Source of the DNA: Bog-756 sp963831535
GTDB taxonomy: Bacteria; Actinomycetota; Acidimicrobiia; Acidimicrobiales; RAAP-2
Direction: 5' to 3'
NCBI GenBank assembly: GCA_963831535.1
Contig: CAWHQP010000004.1
Coordinates: 310,001-374,000 of the forward strand
DNA length: 64,000 nucleotides
Part shown: piece after piece, positions 1 through 8,360 of the stretch
Layout of the letters: the number at the start of each line of letters is the position of its first letter
Numbering within the stretch: position 1 is the first letter of the stretch
The notes under the pieces: model-generated
What the model was told of the DNA's origin: nothing
Database searches by the model: none
Seen by the model: the letters and a program-made list of their open reading frames with translations, nothing else
Program-made: the position numbers and the translations under genes

Positions 1-1
1 T

Positions 2-139
2 GGTCGGTCCGCCCCCTTCATCGACGGGGTAGAGGGCGATCCCGGCAATGTCATCGGCCTCTCCCTCCCCCTGTTCCGGTCCATGCTGGCCCGGCTCGAC
101 ATCCCGATCACCTCCCTGTGGGCCCGCGTGCACGCGTGA
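2..139 (+). CDS. maf: Maf-like nucleoside triphosphate pyrophosphatase, C-terminal end (5' truncated by window)
   Basis: Forty-five codons are visible in one frame, ending in TGA at 137-139; the rest of the gene lies before the window. The stretch GDPGNVIGLSLPLFRSML matches the conserved last segment of the Maf/YhdE family, where the GDP-x-NV-x-GL motif precedes the C-terminal helix. Maf proteins hydrolyse canonical or modified nucleoside triphosphates to monophosphates as a house-cleaning activity and have been linked to septum formation. The stop overlaps the GTG start of the next gene, so the two are probably co-transcribed. The identification rests on the C-terminus only. Confidence 0.7.
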   Translation, partial: GRSAPFIDGVEGDPGNVIGLSLPLFRSMLARLDIPITSLWARVHA

Positions 140-1347
140 CCGGCCACCATCCCGACCGGGGCGCGACTTCCCCGGCCACAGTCGGGGCCCCGGACACGGC
201 TGCCCCCGGTTCGGCGCCACCCCTCTCCCTGCCGGCACTGAAGCTCGGTTCGGTGGCCGTCGACCCGCCGGTCGTGCTGGCACCGATGGCCGGGGTGACC
301 AACGTGGCCTTCCGTCGCCTGTGCCGCACCTACGGGGCCGGGCTCTACGTCAGCGAGATGATCACGGCCCGCGCCCTCGTTGAGGGAAACGCCAAGACCC
401 TGGCCATGGCGGCGTTCGGGGACGACGAGCCGGTCCGGAGCGTACAGCTGTGCGGCGTCCACCCCACCGTGATGGGTGCAGCGGTCACCCGGCTGGTGGA
501 CGAGATCGGGGTCGACCACATCGACCTCAACTTCGGGTGCCCGGCCGGCAAGGTCACGCGGCAGGGCGCCGGTGCCGCCCTTCCCCTTCACCGAGCCCTG
601 TTCGCCGCCATCGTCGGCGCGGCGGTCGATTCCGCCGGATCGGTGCCGGTCACCGTCAAACTGAGGATCGGCGTGGACGACGAGCACATCACCTACCTCG
701 AGTCCGGGGCCATCGCCGAGGACCGGGGTGCGGCTGCCGTCACCCTCCACGCCCGGACGGCCGAACAGCTGTACTCGGGCGGTGCCCGGTGGGCGGCCAT
801 CGCCGAGCTGAAGAGCGTCGTCTCCACCATCCCGGTCCTGGGCAACGGCGACCTGTGGGAGGCGTCCGACGCCCTGGCCATGGTGGCGGCTACCGGCTGT
901 GACGGTGTGGTGGTGGGCCGGGGGTGCCTCGGGCGCCCGTGGTTGTTCCGGGATCTGGCCGCGGCGTTCGCCGGCCGCGCCGTGCCGCCCCCTCCGGACC
1001 TGGCCGAGATCGTGATCATGATGCGCACGCACGCCGAGCTCCTCGCCGCGACCTTCGGCGAGGAGCTCGGGGTCCGCCAGTTCCGCAAGCACGCCGGCTG
1101 GTATCTGACCGGCTTTCCCGTCGGCTCGATGGTGCGGCGCTCGCTGGGCCTGGCCGCATCACTGGCCGAACTGCACGGTCTGCTGGACGGACTTGACGGC
1201 TCACTGGCCTTTCCCGAGGACGCGCTGCGCATGGCCCGTGGCCACACCAACGGGCCGCGTCCGGTCCGACTCCCGGCCGGTTGGCTCGACGATGTGGACG
1301 ACCCGACGCCGCCGGTCGGCGGGGATCTCCTGGTCTCAGGAGGGTGA
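136..1347 (+). CDS. dusB: tRNA-dihydrouridine synthase (DusB-like)
   Basis: This 403-residue flavoprotein would reduce uridines in the tRNA D-loop to dihydrouridine using FMN and NADPH. The N-terminal TIM barrel opens with LAPMAGVTNVAFR (about residues 48-60), the FMN-binding signature. The catalytic cysteine lies in NFGCPAGKVTRQGAGAAL (about residue 135). GNGDLW and GVVVGRGCLGRPW near residues 235-275 bind the FMN phosphate. I chose the GTG at 136, which overlaps the maf stop as GTGA. An in-frame ATG at 118 is the alternative and would add six residues; neither has a clear ribosome binding site, which suits translational coupling. Its stop overlaps the GTG of the next gene in the same way, so maf-dus-SDR form a tight operon. 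The family assignment is secure; the subfamily is less so. Confidence 0.9.
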   Translation: MTGHHPDRGATSPATVGAPDTAAPGSAPPLSLPALKLGSVAVDPPVVLAPMAGVTNVAFRRLCRTYGAGLYVSEMITARALVEGNAKTLAMAAFGDDEPVRSVQLCGVHPTVMGAAVTRLVDEIGVDHIDLNFGCPAGKVTRQGAGAALPLHRALFAAIVGAAVDSAGSVPVTVKLRIGVDDEHITYLESGAIAEDRGAAAVTLHARTAEQLYSGGARWAAIAELKSVVSTIPVLGNGDLWEASDALAMVAATGCDGVVVGRGCLGRPWLFRDLAAAFAGRAVPPPPDLAEIVIMMRTHAELLAATFGEELGVRQFRKHAGWYLTGFPVGSMVRRSLGLAASLAELHGLLDGLDGSLAFPEDALRMARGHTNGPRPVRLPAGWLDDVDDPTPPVGGDLLVSGG

Positions 1348-2840
1348 CCGCCCCCGACCCCGGGGTCGCCACCGGCCCGCAGACTCCGTCCACCCGGGGC
1401 CGCCGCCGGGTGGCGGTCAGCGGTGCCGCCGGATTCGTCGGGCGGGAGCTGGTGCCCCGCCTGGTTGACCTGGGCTTCCCCGTGCGTGCCCTGGTGCGGG
1501 ACGCGAAGGCCGTCACCGCCGGGCCCGAGGTCGAGGTCCACACGGTGGACGTCTCGGACACCGGGGCGTTGGTGGAGGCACTGGCCGGCTGTGAGGTGGC
1601 CTTCTACCTGATCCACGCCATGGCCGGTGGGGAGGGGTTCCCCGACCGGGACCGGGCCCTGGCCCGCTCCTTCGCCGAGGCCGCCGCCCGGGCCGGGGTG
1701 GAACGGATCATCTATCTCGGCGGGCTGGGACACGGCGAGCTCTCCGAGCACCTGACCAGCCGCCAGGAGGTCGGTCACGTCCTCGGCTCCACCGGCATCG
1801 CCGTCGTCGAGCTCCGGGCCGCTGTGGTACTCGGGGCGGGGAGCATCTCCTTCGAGATGGTGCGCTATCTCACCGAGCGGCTCCCGATGATGGTGTGCCC
1901 CCGGTGGGTCAATACCCGGGTCCAGCCCGTCGCCCTCGAGGACCTGTTGGCCTACCTGGCCGAGGCGGTAGAGGTCGAGCCGGGCATCTACGACATCGGG
2001 AGCCCCGACGTGACCACCTACCGGGAGATGATGGATGCCTACGCCCGGGTGCGGGGGCTGCGTCGGCGCTTCATCATCAAGGTTCCCGTGCTCAGTCCAA
2101 CCCTGTCGGCCCACTGGGTCGATCTGGTCACCCCGGTGGACCAGGTGGTCAGTCACGCCCTCATCGAGAGCCTGGCCAACGAGGTCACGGTGCGCGATCG
2201 CCACCGCACCGACGCGGCCTTCGGCGTACGCCCCCTCGGTTCGGAAGATGCCATCAGGGCCGCCCTCGACGCCCAGGAGCGCCGGTTGGCCGTCACGCTG
2301 TTCGACAGCCCCCAGGGTCTGCGCGACGGGGTCTACACCGACCGGTCCTCGGCCCGGGTCCTGCCGTCGGGCATCACCGTGGACGGAACGGTGGCCGGCA
2401 TGGAGGCCGACCTCGATGACTGCGGTGGCCGGCTGACCTGGTACGGGTGGCCCCACGCCTGGCAGCTCCGCATCGCCCTCGGCCACCTGTTCGGCGAGGA
2501 CCTGAGACTGAGCCGGCCCGAGCGGGTGGACCCGGGAGCCATCGTCGACTGGTGGACCGTCGAGACGAGGGAGCCCGAGTGCCTGGTCCTCGCCGCCCGT
2601 AGCTGGTTCTGCGGCGAGGCGTGGCTGGGTTTCCGGGTCTCATCCACCCGTCCGGTGTGCATCGAACAGGTCGGCTCGTTGCGCACCCGGGGCCTTGTGG
2701 GCCTGGCCTACTGGTGGCTGCTGTGGCCCGTCCATCAGCTCGCCTTCCGGGCCATGGTCCACCACCGGGTGGTCCGGGCCAGCCGGATGGCCCGTCGGAC
2801 GGGCTCGCGCCTGCCCCCCTCCACCCCGCCGTCGGCGTGA
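1344..2840 (+). CDS. SDR-family NAD(P)-binding protein with C-terminal DUF2867 domain
   Basis: This 498-residue protein has two parts. The first is an atypical short-chain dehydrogenase Rossmann domain with the nucleotide loop GAAGFVG near residues 28-34 and a YLGGLG strand further on. The C-terminal part, with Trp-rich segments such as WYGWPHAW and WWTVETRE and a hydrophobic stretch GLAYWWLLWPVHQLAF, resembles DUF2867. Actinobacterial proteins of this build are usually annotated as NAD(P)H-binding proteins of unknown substrate. The GTG start at 1344 overlaps the dus stop (GTGA), and AGGAGG lies directly against it, too close to be an ideal Shine-Dalgarno. No function can be assigned beyond a probable redox or epimerase-like role. 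Confidence 0.75.
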   Translation: MTAPDPGVATGPQTPSTRGRRRVAVSGAAGFVGRELVPRLVDLGFPVRALVRDAKAVTAGPEVEVHTVDVSDTGALVEALAGCEVAFYLIHAMAGGEGFPDRDRALARSFAEAAARAGVERIIYLGGLGHGELSEHLTSRQEVGHVLGSTGIAVVELRAAVVLGAGSISFEMVRYLTERLPMMVCPRWVNTRVQPVALEDLLAYLAEAVEVEPGIYDIGSPDVTTYREMMDAYARVRGLRRRFIIKVPVLSPTLSAHWVDLVTPVDQVVSHALIESLANEVTVRDRHRTDAAFGVRPLGSEDAIRAALDAQERRLAVTLFDSPQGLRDGVYTDRSSARVLPSGITVDGTVAGMEADLDDCGGRLTWYGWPHAWQLRIALGHLFGEDLRLSRPERVDPGAIVDWWTVETREPECLVLAARSWFCGEAWLGFRVSSTRPVCIEQVGSLRTRGLVGLAYWWLLWPVHQLAFRAMVHHRVVRASRMARRTGSRLPPSTPPSA

Positions 2841-3007
2841 GGCCCCCGGGCCCACAGTGCTGACGTCCAGGCGGGCCCGGGCCGGATCCCGGCGCGCCGG
2901 GGGGCACACCGCGCTGTGAGAGACTGGGGTCGGTTGATCGTGTCGGGAGCCCCCGTCGCCGGTCCGGGCGGATGCTCCGGACCTGGCCTGGTCACCACAG
3001 CCCCCTG

Positions 3008-4606
3008 ATGATCGTCGGCTCCTCCCTCACCATCGAAATCGGCGACCGCACCCTGCTCCGTGACGCCTCCTTCGTCGTCGGTGCCGGGGAGAAGGTCGGA
3101 TTGGTCGGCCGCAATGGGACCGGCAAGTCGACCTTCATCTCGGTCATCATCGACGAGCCGGGCCACAACGTGCGGTCAACCGGCAACGCCGCCATCCGGG
3201 GGACCTACAGCTATCTGCCCCAAGTACCGGTGCCCCACGGCCTCGGCCTGGAGCCCAACGGCTTCTCGCACGTCCTGTCGGGCCGGGGACTCGACGTCCT
3301 CGATGACGCCCTCGACAAGGCCCGAACTCAGATGGCCAAGGACCCGAGCAGCGAGAACATCGAGCTGTTCTCCGATCTCGAGGAGCAGTTCCGCGAGAAC
3401 GGCGGCTACGAGGCCGAGTCCACGATGGCCCGGCTGGCCGACGGCCTGGGCCTCCGTCAGGAGCTCCTCCTCGAGGACATCGAAAGCCTCTCGGGCGGGC
3501 AGCGGCGACGGGTGGACCTGATCCGCATCCTCTTCCAGGGACCGGACACCATGATCCTCGACGAGCCCACCAACCACCTCGACCTGCCGGCCAAGCGGTG
3601 GTTGATGGAGGAGCTGGAGCGCTTCCCCGGAGCCATCCTGGTGGTCTCGCACGACCTCAAGCTGCTCGACCGCTCCATCAACAAGGTGCTCCACCTCTCC
3701 GACGGCCGCCTCCACGAGTTCAAGGGCACGTACTCCTCGTACATGGTCCAGCTCGAGGCGGACCAGAGCCAACGGGAGCGGTCGGCCCTGCTCGAAGGTC
3801 GGGAGATCAAGCGGCTGTCCACGCTGGCCGACTCCATGAGGGGCAGCACCAACCGACGGGCCCGGATCGCCAAGTCCCTGGACAAGCGGGTGGAGCGCCT
3901 GGAGTCGTCGAAGACCGAGGTGCACAAGCGGGAGAAGAAGAGCTCGTTCCGGCTGCCCACCCCCCAGCGTTCCGGCGAGGTACCGCTGCGGACCACCGGG
4001 CTGGCCGTCCGCTACGACGGCACTAGCGTGCTCCGGAGTGTCGATTTCCACTGCCGGAGGGGCGACCGGGCTGTGATCATCGGGAGGAACGGGGCGGGCA
4101 AGTCCAGCCTCCTGCGCTGCCTGGCCGGCGTGCAGGAACCGACGGCCGGCACGGTGGAGCTGGGCGCCAACGTTACCCTCGGCTACTTCGCCCAGGAGCA
4201 TGAACAGGTCGACATGGATCGCACCGTGCTCGAGAACATCGACGACACCATCCTGGTGCAGGAGACCGAACGCCGGGCCCTGCTCGGCATGTTCGGCATC
4301 GCCGGGAAGGCGGCCCACCAGATGCCCAAGACATTGTCGGGAGGGGAACGGGCCAAGCTGGGACTGGCCATGTTGGCTGCCGGCCGGGCCAATGTCCTGT
4401 TGCTCGACGAGCCCACCAACAACCTCGACCCGTCCTCGATCGATGCCGTTGGCACCATGTTGAGCCGTTGGCCCGGCACCATCGTGGTGGTCAGCCACGA
4501 TCGTGCCTTCGTCCAGGCGCTGGAGCCGACCCACTGTCTCAAACTCCCCGAGGAGGTCTTCACACACTGGGACGACGACTATCTCGACCAGGTGGAAATG
4601 AAGTAG
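3008..4606 (+). CDS. ABC-F family ATP-binding protein (EttA/Uup type)
   Basis: This soluble 532-residue protein carries two ABC ATPase domains and no membrane segment, the hallmark of ABC-F translation factors that bind the ribosomal E site. Domain one has GRNGTGKST, LSGGQRRR and MILDEPTNHLDLP. A charged linker follows (about residues 235-320, rich in Arg, Lys and Glu). Domain two has GRNGAGKSS, LSGGERAKLGL and VLLLDEPTNNLDP. Each half ends in a switch histidine (VVSHD). I chose the ATG at 3008 because homologues begin right at the first beta strand; an upstream ATG at 2972 would add 12 residues of poor character. The family is certain, but whether it is a housekeeping EttA/Uup-like factor or a resistance type cannot be told. 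Confidence 0.9.
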   Translation: MIVGSSLTIEIGDRTLLRDASFVVGAGEKVGLVGRNGTGKSTFISVIIDEPGHNVRSTGNAAIRGTYSYLPQVPVPHGLGLEPNGFSHVLSGRGLDVLDDALDKARTQMAKDPSSENIELFSDLEEQFRENGGYEAESTMARLADGLGLRQELLLEDIESLSGGQRRRVDLIRILFQGPDTMILDEPTNHLDLPAKRWLMEELERFPGAILVVSHDLKLLDRSINKVLHLSDGRLHEFKGTYSSYMVQLEADQSQRERSALLEGREIKRLSTLADSMRGSTNRRARIAKSLDKRVERLESSKTEVHKREKKSSFRLPTPQRSGEVPLRTTGLAVRYDGTSVLRSVDFHCRRGDRAVIIGRNGAGKSSLLRCLAGVQEPTAGTVELGANVTLGYFAQEHEQVDMDRTVLENIDDTILVQETERRALLGMFGIAGKAAHQMPKTLSGGERAKLGLAMLAAGRANVLLLDEPTNNLDPSSIDAVGTMLSRWPGTIVVVSHDRAFVQALEPTHCLKLPEEVFTHWDDDYLDQVEMK

Positions 4607-4631
4607 CCCGAGGGCATGCTCCGCAGGCAGC

Positions 4632-4648
4632 CGCCCGTCGTCCGGGCG
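4632..4648. terminator. Possible weak hairpin between convergent genes
   Basis: CGCCCG and CGGGCG form a 6-bp stem with a 5-nt loop in the 76-bp gap between the convergent ABC-F and stomatin-like genes. There is no T-tract, so function as a terminator is only suggested by position. Confidence 0.25.
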
Positions 4649-4682
4649 AAGGGAGGTGGACCCGACTAGCGGGCTGTGCGGC

Positions 4683-5705
4683 TCACCCGGTCGCCGACGG
4701 GGTCCGACCGTTGCCGCCGCCCTTGCCGTTGGGGCTGCCGGCACCGGCATCGGCGCCGGCGTCCTTCATGGCGTCCACCAGCACCTGGGCCGCCCCGACC
4801 AGACCGGCCGCCTCATAGGGCACCACGATCTTGGAGTTGGGCGACGTGGCCAGGGCCTGGAGGGCCCGGAGCTGCATGATGGCCAAGGTGTTGGGGTGGA
4901 TGACCGAGCCGTCTATGGCGTCGAGTGCGGCCGACTCCCCTTCGCCACGCAGCTGGGCGGCCCGCTTCTCACCGTCGGCCCGGAGTTCGAGGACCTGCTT
5001 CTGCGCCTCGGCAGCCAGGATCGAGGCCTGCTTCTGCCCCTCCGCCTCCAGCACGTTGGCCTGCTTGCGGCCCTGGGCACTGTTGATGGCCGACTGCTGC
5101 TCCCCCTCGGACTTGAGGATGGCGGCCCGCTTGTGCTGCTCGGCCTCCTTCTGTTCCGACATGGCCTGCAGTACGTTGGTCGGGGGAGTGATGTCGAGGA
5201 TCTCGATGCGGTTGAGCCGTACCCCCCACTTGAGGGTGGCCTCGGCCATATGATCCTGCATCTTGGAGTTGATGGTCTCCCGCTCCGACAGGGACTCGTC
5301 GAGTGTCAACTCGCCGAACACCGCCCGCAGCGCGGTGCGGGCCATCTGGTCGATGGCCAGTCCGAAGTCGTTCACTTCGAATAGCGCCAGCTTGACGTCG
5401 GTGACCTGACAGAAGATGGTGGCACTGACCCAGAGCGACACGTTGTCCTTGGTGATCACGGCCTGCTGATCCCCGGTGCGGGGGAACTCACGCACATCCA
5501 CCTTGTCCATCCGGTCAGCCAGGGGCATCAAGACATGGAGTCCGGGCTGTTTGATGCTCTTGAACTCGCCGAACCGCTTGACCACGCCCACGCAACCCTG
5601 CTGGACCACCTTCAGGCACGACTTCAGAAAGACCACGATGAAGGCGAAGATGGCGACGGCAACCACCGCCAGTGCGATGGATGTCCCTACTGAACCGATG
5701 ATCAT
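4683..5705 (-). CDS. SPFH/band-7 (stomatin-like) membrane protein
   Basis: This 340-residue protein begins with a single transmembrane helix (about residues 8-28). The band-7/SPFH domain follows (VVKRFGEFKSI, RMDKVDVREFPRTGDQQA, TKDNVSLWV). A long Ala/Glu/Gln/Lys coiled coil comes next (about residues 200-270, with QKEAEQHKRAA), then a short Gly/Asn-rich tail. Stomatin/prohibitin homologues form membrane-associated oligomeric scaffolds and are often paired with NfeD proteins, as here. The ATG at 5705 is preceded by an ideal AGGAGG at 5714-5719 with 8 nt spacing; the GTG at 5714 overlaps that ribosome site and is rejected as the start. Confidence 0.88.
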   Translation of the reverse strand: MIIGSVGTSIALAVVAVAIFAFIVVFLKSCLKVVQQGCVGVVKRFGEFKSIKQPGLHVLMPLADRMDKVDVREFPRTGDQQAVITKDNVSLWVSATIFCQVTDVKLALFEVNDFGLAIDQMARTALRAVFGELTLDESLSERETINSKMQDHMAEATLKWGVRLNRIEILDITPPTNVLQAMSEQKEAEQHKRAAILKSEGEQQSAINSAQGRKQANVLEAEGQKQASILAAEAQKQVLELRADGEKRAAQLRGEGESAALDAIDGSVIHPNTLAIMQLRALQALATSPNSKIVVPYEAAGLVGAAQVLVDAMKDAGADAGAGSPNGKGGGNGRTPSATG

Positions 5706-5852
5706 GGCGACCACCTCCTGTGCCCCACTGTAGGCACTCCGGGGTCAGGACCGCACTGCATCGCCCGACCGGTCGCACCGGAGAGCCGGCGGGGACTCCC
5801 GGGTATGCCTGGACCTGTCCCGATCGTGCCTGGATCCGACCTGCGAGGCAGG

Positions 5853-6065
5853 TCAGGCGTCGTCGGTCGGATACACGACCAGGAGACCACGCTCGACGTC
5901 GGCCACGACCACGGTGGTTCCGGCGTCGATGGTGGTGCCGGGAAACAGGGACACCGCGTACCACTCCTCGCCCCGGGAGAACACCGAACCCGGCTGATGG
6001 CTATCGGAGACCGGCTTCTTCACCACCGCCGTCTCGCCGATCATGCCCGAGACCCCGTTCAACAT
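5853..6065 (-). CDS. Minimal NfeD-like OB-fold protein
   Basis: This 70-residue protein consists almost only of an NfeD C-terminal OB-fold. It contains GMIGETAVV at the N-terminus, GEEWYAVSL in the middle and IDAGTTVVVADVERGLLVV before the end. The usual NfeD transmembrane part is missing. It lies just upstream of, and in the same direction as, the stomatin-like gene, the classical NfeD-SPFH partnership in which the OB fold is thought to contact the SPFH coiled coil. The first codons overlap the antisense sequence upstream of the neighbouring oxidoreductase gene. The fold is convincing, though the gene is short. Confidence 0.65.
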   Translation of the reverse strand: MLNGVSGMIGETAVVKKPVSDSHQPGSVFSRGEEWYAVSLFPGTTIDAGTTVVVADVERGLLVVYPTDDA

Positions 6066-6197
6066 CGCCCTCTCCGTTTCCGACGTCGAGCCCCTGCACC
6101 CCTGCCGTCCGTACCTGCCCTCCGATCAGCACTATACGGCCTTCCCCACGTGGCTCCTCCCGACCGAGCCGCAGAGGTCGCATCCGGAACCCCGCGG

Positions 6198-6203
6198 TAG
6201 CCT
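6198..6203 (+). promoter_or_regulatory. Putative leaderless -10 hexamer TAGCCT
   Basis: TAGCCT ends 7 nt before the GTG at 6211, the same spacing as at several other genes here. It supports 6211 rather than the upstream ATG at 6043 or the GTG at 6208 as the start. Confidence 0.45.
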
Positions 6204-6210
6204 GGGCGTG

Positions 6211-6603
6211 GTGTTCGACGACGAGAAGTACATCCTGTTAACCACGTTTCGACGGGACGGCACCCCGGTGCCGACCCCGGTGTGGGTGGTCCCTCTCGAT
6301 GACGGGAAGCTCGGGTTGTGGACCAGCTCGGGATCGGGCAAGGTCAAGCGCCTGGCCCACACCGACCGGGTCACGGTCCAGTCCTGCAACGCCCGGGGAC
6401 GGATCAAGCCGGGTACGGCCGCCGTCGACGCCACCGCAGTGATCGTCCACGGCCCGCAGTACGAGGCCATCCAGGCCCTGGTCCAGTCCAAGTACGGCAT
6501 CATGACGTCGATCACCAAGCTCCTGGGCGCCATCGGCGGGGTGTTCAAGGGCAAACGGGTCCCCTACGGCGACTGCGGCGTGGTCATCGTGCCGGCGGCC
6601 TGA
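6211..6603 (+). CDS. PPOX-class F420-dependent oxidoreductase (FDOR-B-like split beta barrel)
   Basis: This 130-residue protein begins VFDDEKYILLTTFRRDG, the standard opening of the PPOX/flavin-deazaflavin oxidoreductase family. TPVPTPVWVVP and LGLWTSSGSGKVKRL follow, corresponding to the cofactor-phosphate-binding strands and loop. Such proteins bind F420, FMN or haem and reduce varied substrates. F420 is plausible here because cofD and cofE are in the same window. An in-frame extension back to 6043 exists, but it has no family similarity and overlaps the NfeD-like gene on the other strand. The substrate is unknown. Confidence 0.8.
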   Translation: MFDDEKYILLTTFRRDGTPVPTPVWVVPLDDGKLGLWTSSGSGKVKRLAHTDRVTVQSCNARGRIKPGTAAVDATAVIVHGPQYEAIQALVQSKYGIMTSITKLLGAIGGVFKGKRVPYGDCGVVIVPAA

Positions 6604-6646
6604 CCTCCCACTCCGGGCGCTCCGAAATGCGCCCCGGTCCACGGGT

Positions 6647-6652
6647 TACCGT
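6647..6652 (+). promoter_or_regulatory. Putative leaderless -10 hexamer TACCGT
   Basis: TACCGT fits TANNNT and lies 5 nt before the ATG at 6658, which has no Shine-Dalgarno sequence. Confidence 0.35.
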
Positions 6653-6657
6653 GGGCC

Positions 6658-7584
6658 ATGGCCATCGATCCCGTTCCCCCACCGGCATCTGACCGGGATG
6701 CCCCACCCCGGCCGGCGAATCCGCTGGATCCGCTCTCGGCCCGCAAGACGTGCCGCACCGTGGAGCCCCTGCACGGGATGATCTACTTCGCTCCCGAGGC
6801 CGGCCAGTCCTATGCGCGACTGGGCCTCCGGGCCGAGGCCGGCTATTTCGCCTCGCGGTCGGCGGCCATGGGGGCGGTGGGAGCCGACACGGTGACCGCC
6901 ACCTTCTTCAACTTCTACCCCGGCCTGGTCCGAGACGTCATCCCCGAGGCATGGACGGTGGCCTCGCCGGCCGCGGTGCTAGCCGCCCGGCTGGACGCCG
7001 CCGATGCCGCACTCCGTCGCATGCTGGGTGCCGCCACCGACTGCGCCGAGATGGCCCGGGCAGCCGCCCTGGCCCGTGAGGCCGCCGAGCGAGCGACACT
7101 TCGCTACGAGGGTCGTCCCCTGTTCGCCGCCCACGCAGGACTGCCGTGGCCCGAATCGACTCACCTCCAGCTCTGGCACGCCCAGACCCTCCTCCGTGAG
7201 TACCGCGGTGACGGCCACATCGCCGCCCTGGTCCTCCACGACCTCGATGCGGTCGAGGCCCTGGGCCTCCACCTGGCCACCGGCGACCTCCCCGAGGCCT
7301 TCCTCAAGGGCACCCGGGGATGGCCGGACGCCGAGTGGGAGGCGGGTGTGGACCGGCTGGTGGCCCGGGGTCTGGTGGACCGGGTGGAGCCGAACCAGGC
7401 CCACCGGGCCACCGTGGCTCTCACCGAACGGGGGACATCCCTCCGGGAGGAGATCGAAGCGGCGACCGACCGGGCCGCCAGCTACGCCTACGAGACGCTG
7501 GGCGACGAGGGGTGTGCCGAGTTGCGCACCCTGGCCCGCCCGTTCAGCCGGGCGGTGGTGGAAGCGGCCGGCTTCGGGTTCTGA
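6658..7584 (+). CDS. SCO6745-like helix-turn-helix family protein
   Basis: This 308-residue alpha-helical protein resembles actinobacterial SCO6745/SalK-type proteins. It has an N-terminal conserved block (KTCRTVEPLHGMIYFAPEA), a middle block GYFASRSAAMGAVGADTV with FFNFYPGLV, then STHLQLWHAQTLLREYRGDGH. The C-terminal winged-helix-like end contains WEAGVDRLVARGLVD and ALTERGTSLREEIE. The C-terminus looks MarR-like, but DNA binding is not established for this family. It has its own putative promoter and is followed directly by a hairpin. Family recognition is good; the role is unknown. Confidence 0.75.
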   Translation: MAIDPVPPPASDRDAPPRPANPLDPLSARKTCRTVEPLHGMIYFAPEAGQSYARLGLRAEAGYFASRSAAMGAVGADTVTATFFNFYPGLVRDVIPEAWTVASPAAVLAARLDAADAALRRMLGAATDCAEMARAAALAREAAERATLRYEGRPLFAAHAGLPWPESTHLQLWHAQTLLREYRGDGHIAALVLHDLDAVEALGLHLATGDLPEAFLKGTRGWPDAEWEAGVDRLVARGLVDRVEPNQAHRATVALTERGTSLREEIEAATDRAASYAYETLGDEGCAELRTLARPFSRAVVEAAGFGF

Positions 7585-7588
7585 CTCC

Positions 7589-7615
7589 GGTCCGAGGGCC
7601 CAGCTCGTTCGGACC
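7589..7615. terminator. Hairpin after the SCO6745-like gene
   Basis: GGTCCGA (7589-7595) pairs with TCGGACC (7609-7615) around a 13-nt loop, starting 4 nt after the stop codon and before the convergent bioD end. There is no T-run. Confidence 0.35.
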
Positions 7616-7702
7616 ACGCCACCATCCCGTTGGTCCCGGTGGCTCGACCGCTACGGTCACGGGCTCCGGTCGGACCCGGCGGCGCCGTCTCCGCTGACCA
7701 GA

Positions 7703-8355
7703 TCAGCCAGCTCGGACTCCTCCCCGGGGATCGACCAGCACGCGGTACCCGTTGTGTTCGACGAGCCACTCCCGGTTTCGCCGGTGGATGTCATGGCGGT
7801 CGTCGAACCGGTCCAGCACCACCACGATGCCGGGACCGGACTGTGCCCGGGGCGGCTCGCGGACAGGGCGTCCATCGACATGCGCACGGCGTTGATCGTC
7901 CCGAGTCCGGCATCCGACACCAGCACCACCACATCAGGTGCCAGGCCCGCCACCACGTCGACGACGTCGCCGTCGGAGGCCTGGGGGGAGCGGACCCCGC
8001 CCGCCGTCTCCACGACTCCCACCTGGACTCGGTCCACGGGCCACTCCATCTCCTCGATCAGCTCCGCCACCGTGAAGGGAGGCAGTCCCAGGGCCTCCGC
8101 CGCCATCGGGGGGGCCATGGCCCGGTGATAGGAGCGGAACGAGTGGCACACCGCACCCGGGTGCTCGCCCGAGGCCGCTCCCAGCCGCTCGGCATCGGTG
8201 GCTCCACCCAGCCGTCCGCCCTCCGAGTCGATGTCGAAGGACTGGGCCGGTTTGCGGGCCGACACGGTCACGTTGCGCGACCGCAGCTCGGCCAGGAGGC
8301 GACTGCTCACCCAGGTCTTGCCCACTTCGGTGGCGGTGCCGCACACCAGGATCAC
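7703..8355 (-). CDS. bioD: Dethiobiotin synthetase (one apparent frameshift)
   Basis: BioD closes the ureido ring of dethiobiotin from DAPA, CO2 and ATP. The GTG start at 8355 gives VILVCGTATEVGKTWVSS, in which GTATEVGKT is the P-loop. KPAQSFD and VVETAGGVRSP are further family motifs. The frame breaks near 7860. Adding one C there (CTGTCC to CTGTCCC) restores REPPRAQSGPGIVVVLDRF and a normal ending at a TGA at 7703, giving about 217 residues. Without repair the protein would end in a Trp/Ser/Thr-rich stretch. The gene starts 6 nt after the bioF stop, as the last gene of bioA-bioF-bioD. An indel error is more likely than a true pseudogene. Confidence 0.82.
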
Positions 8356-8360
8356 GACGC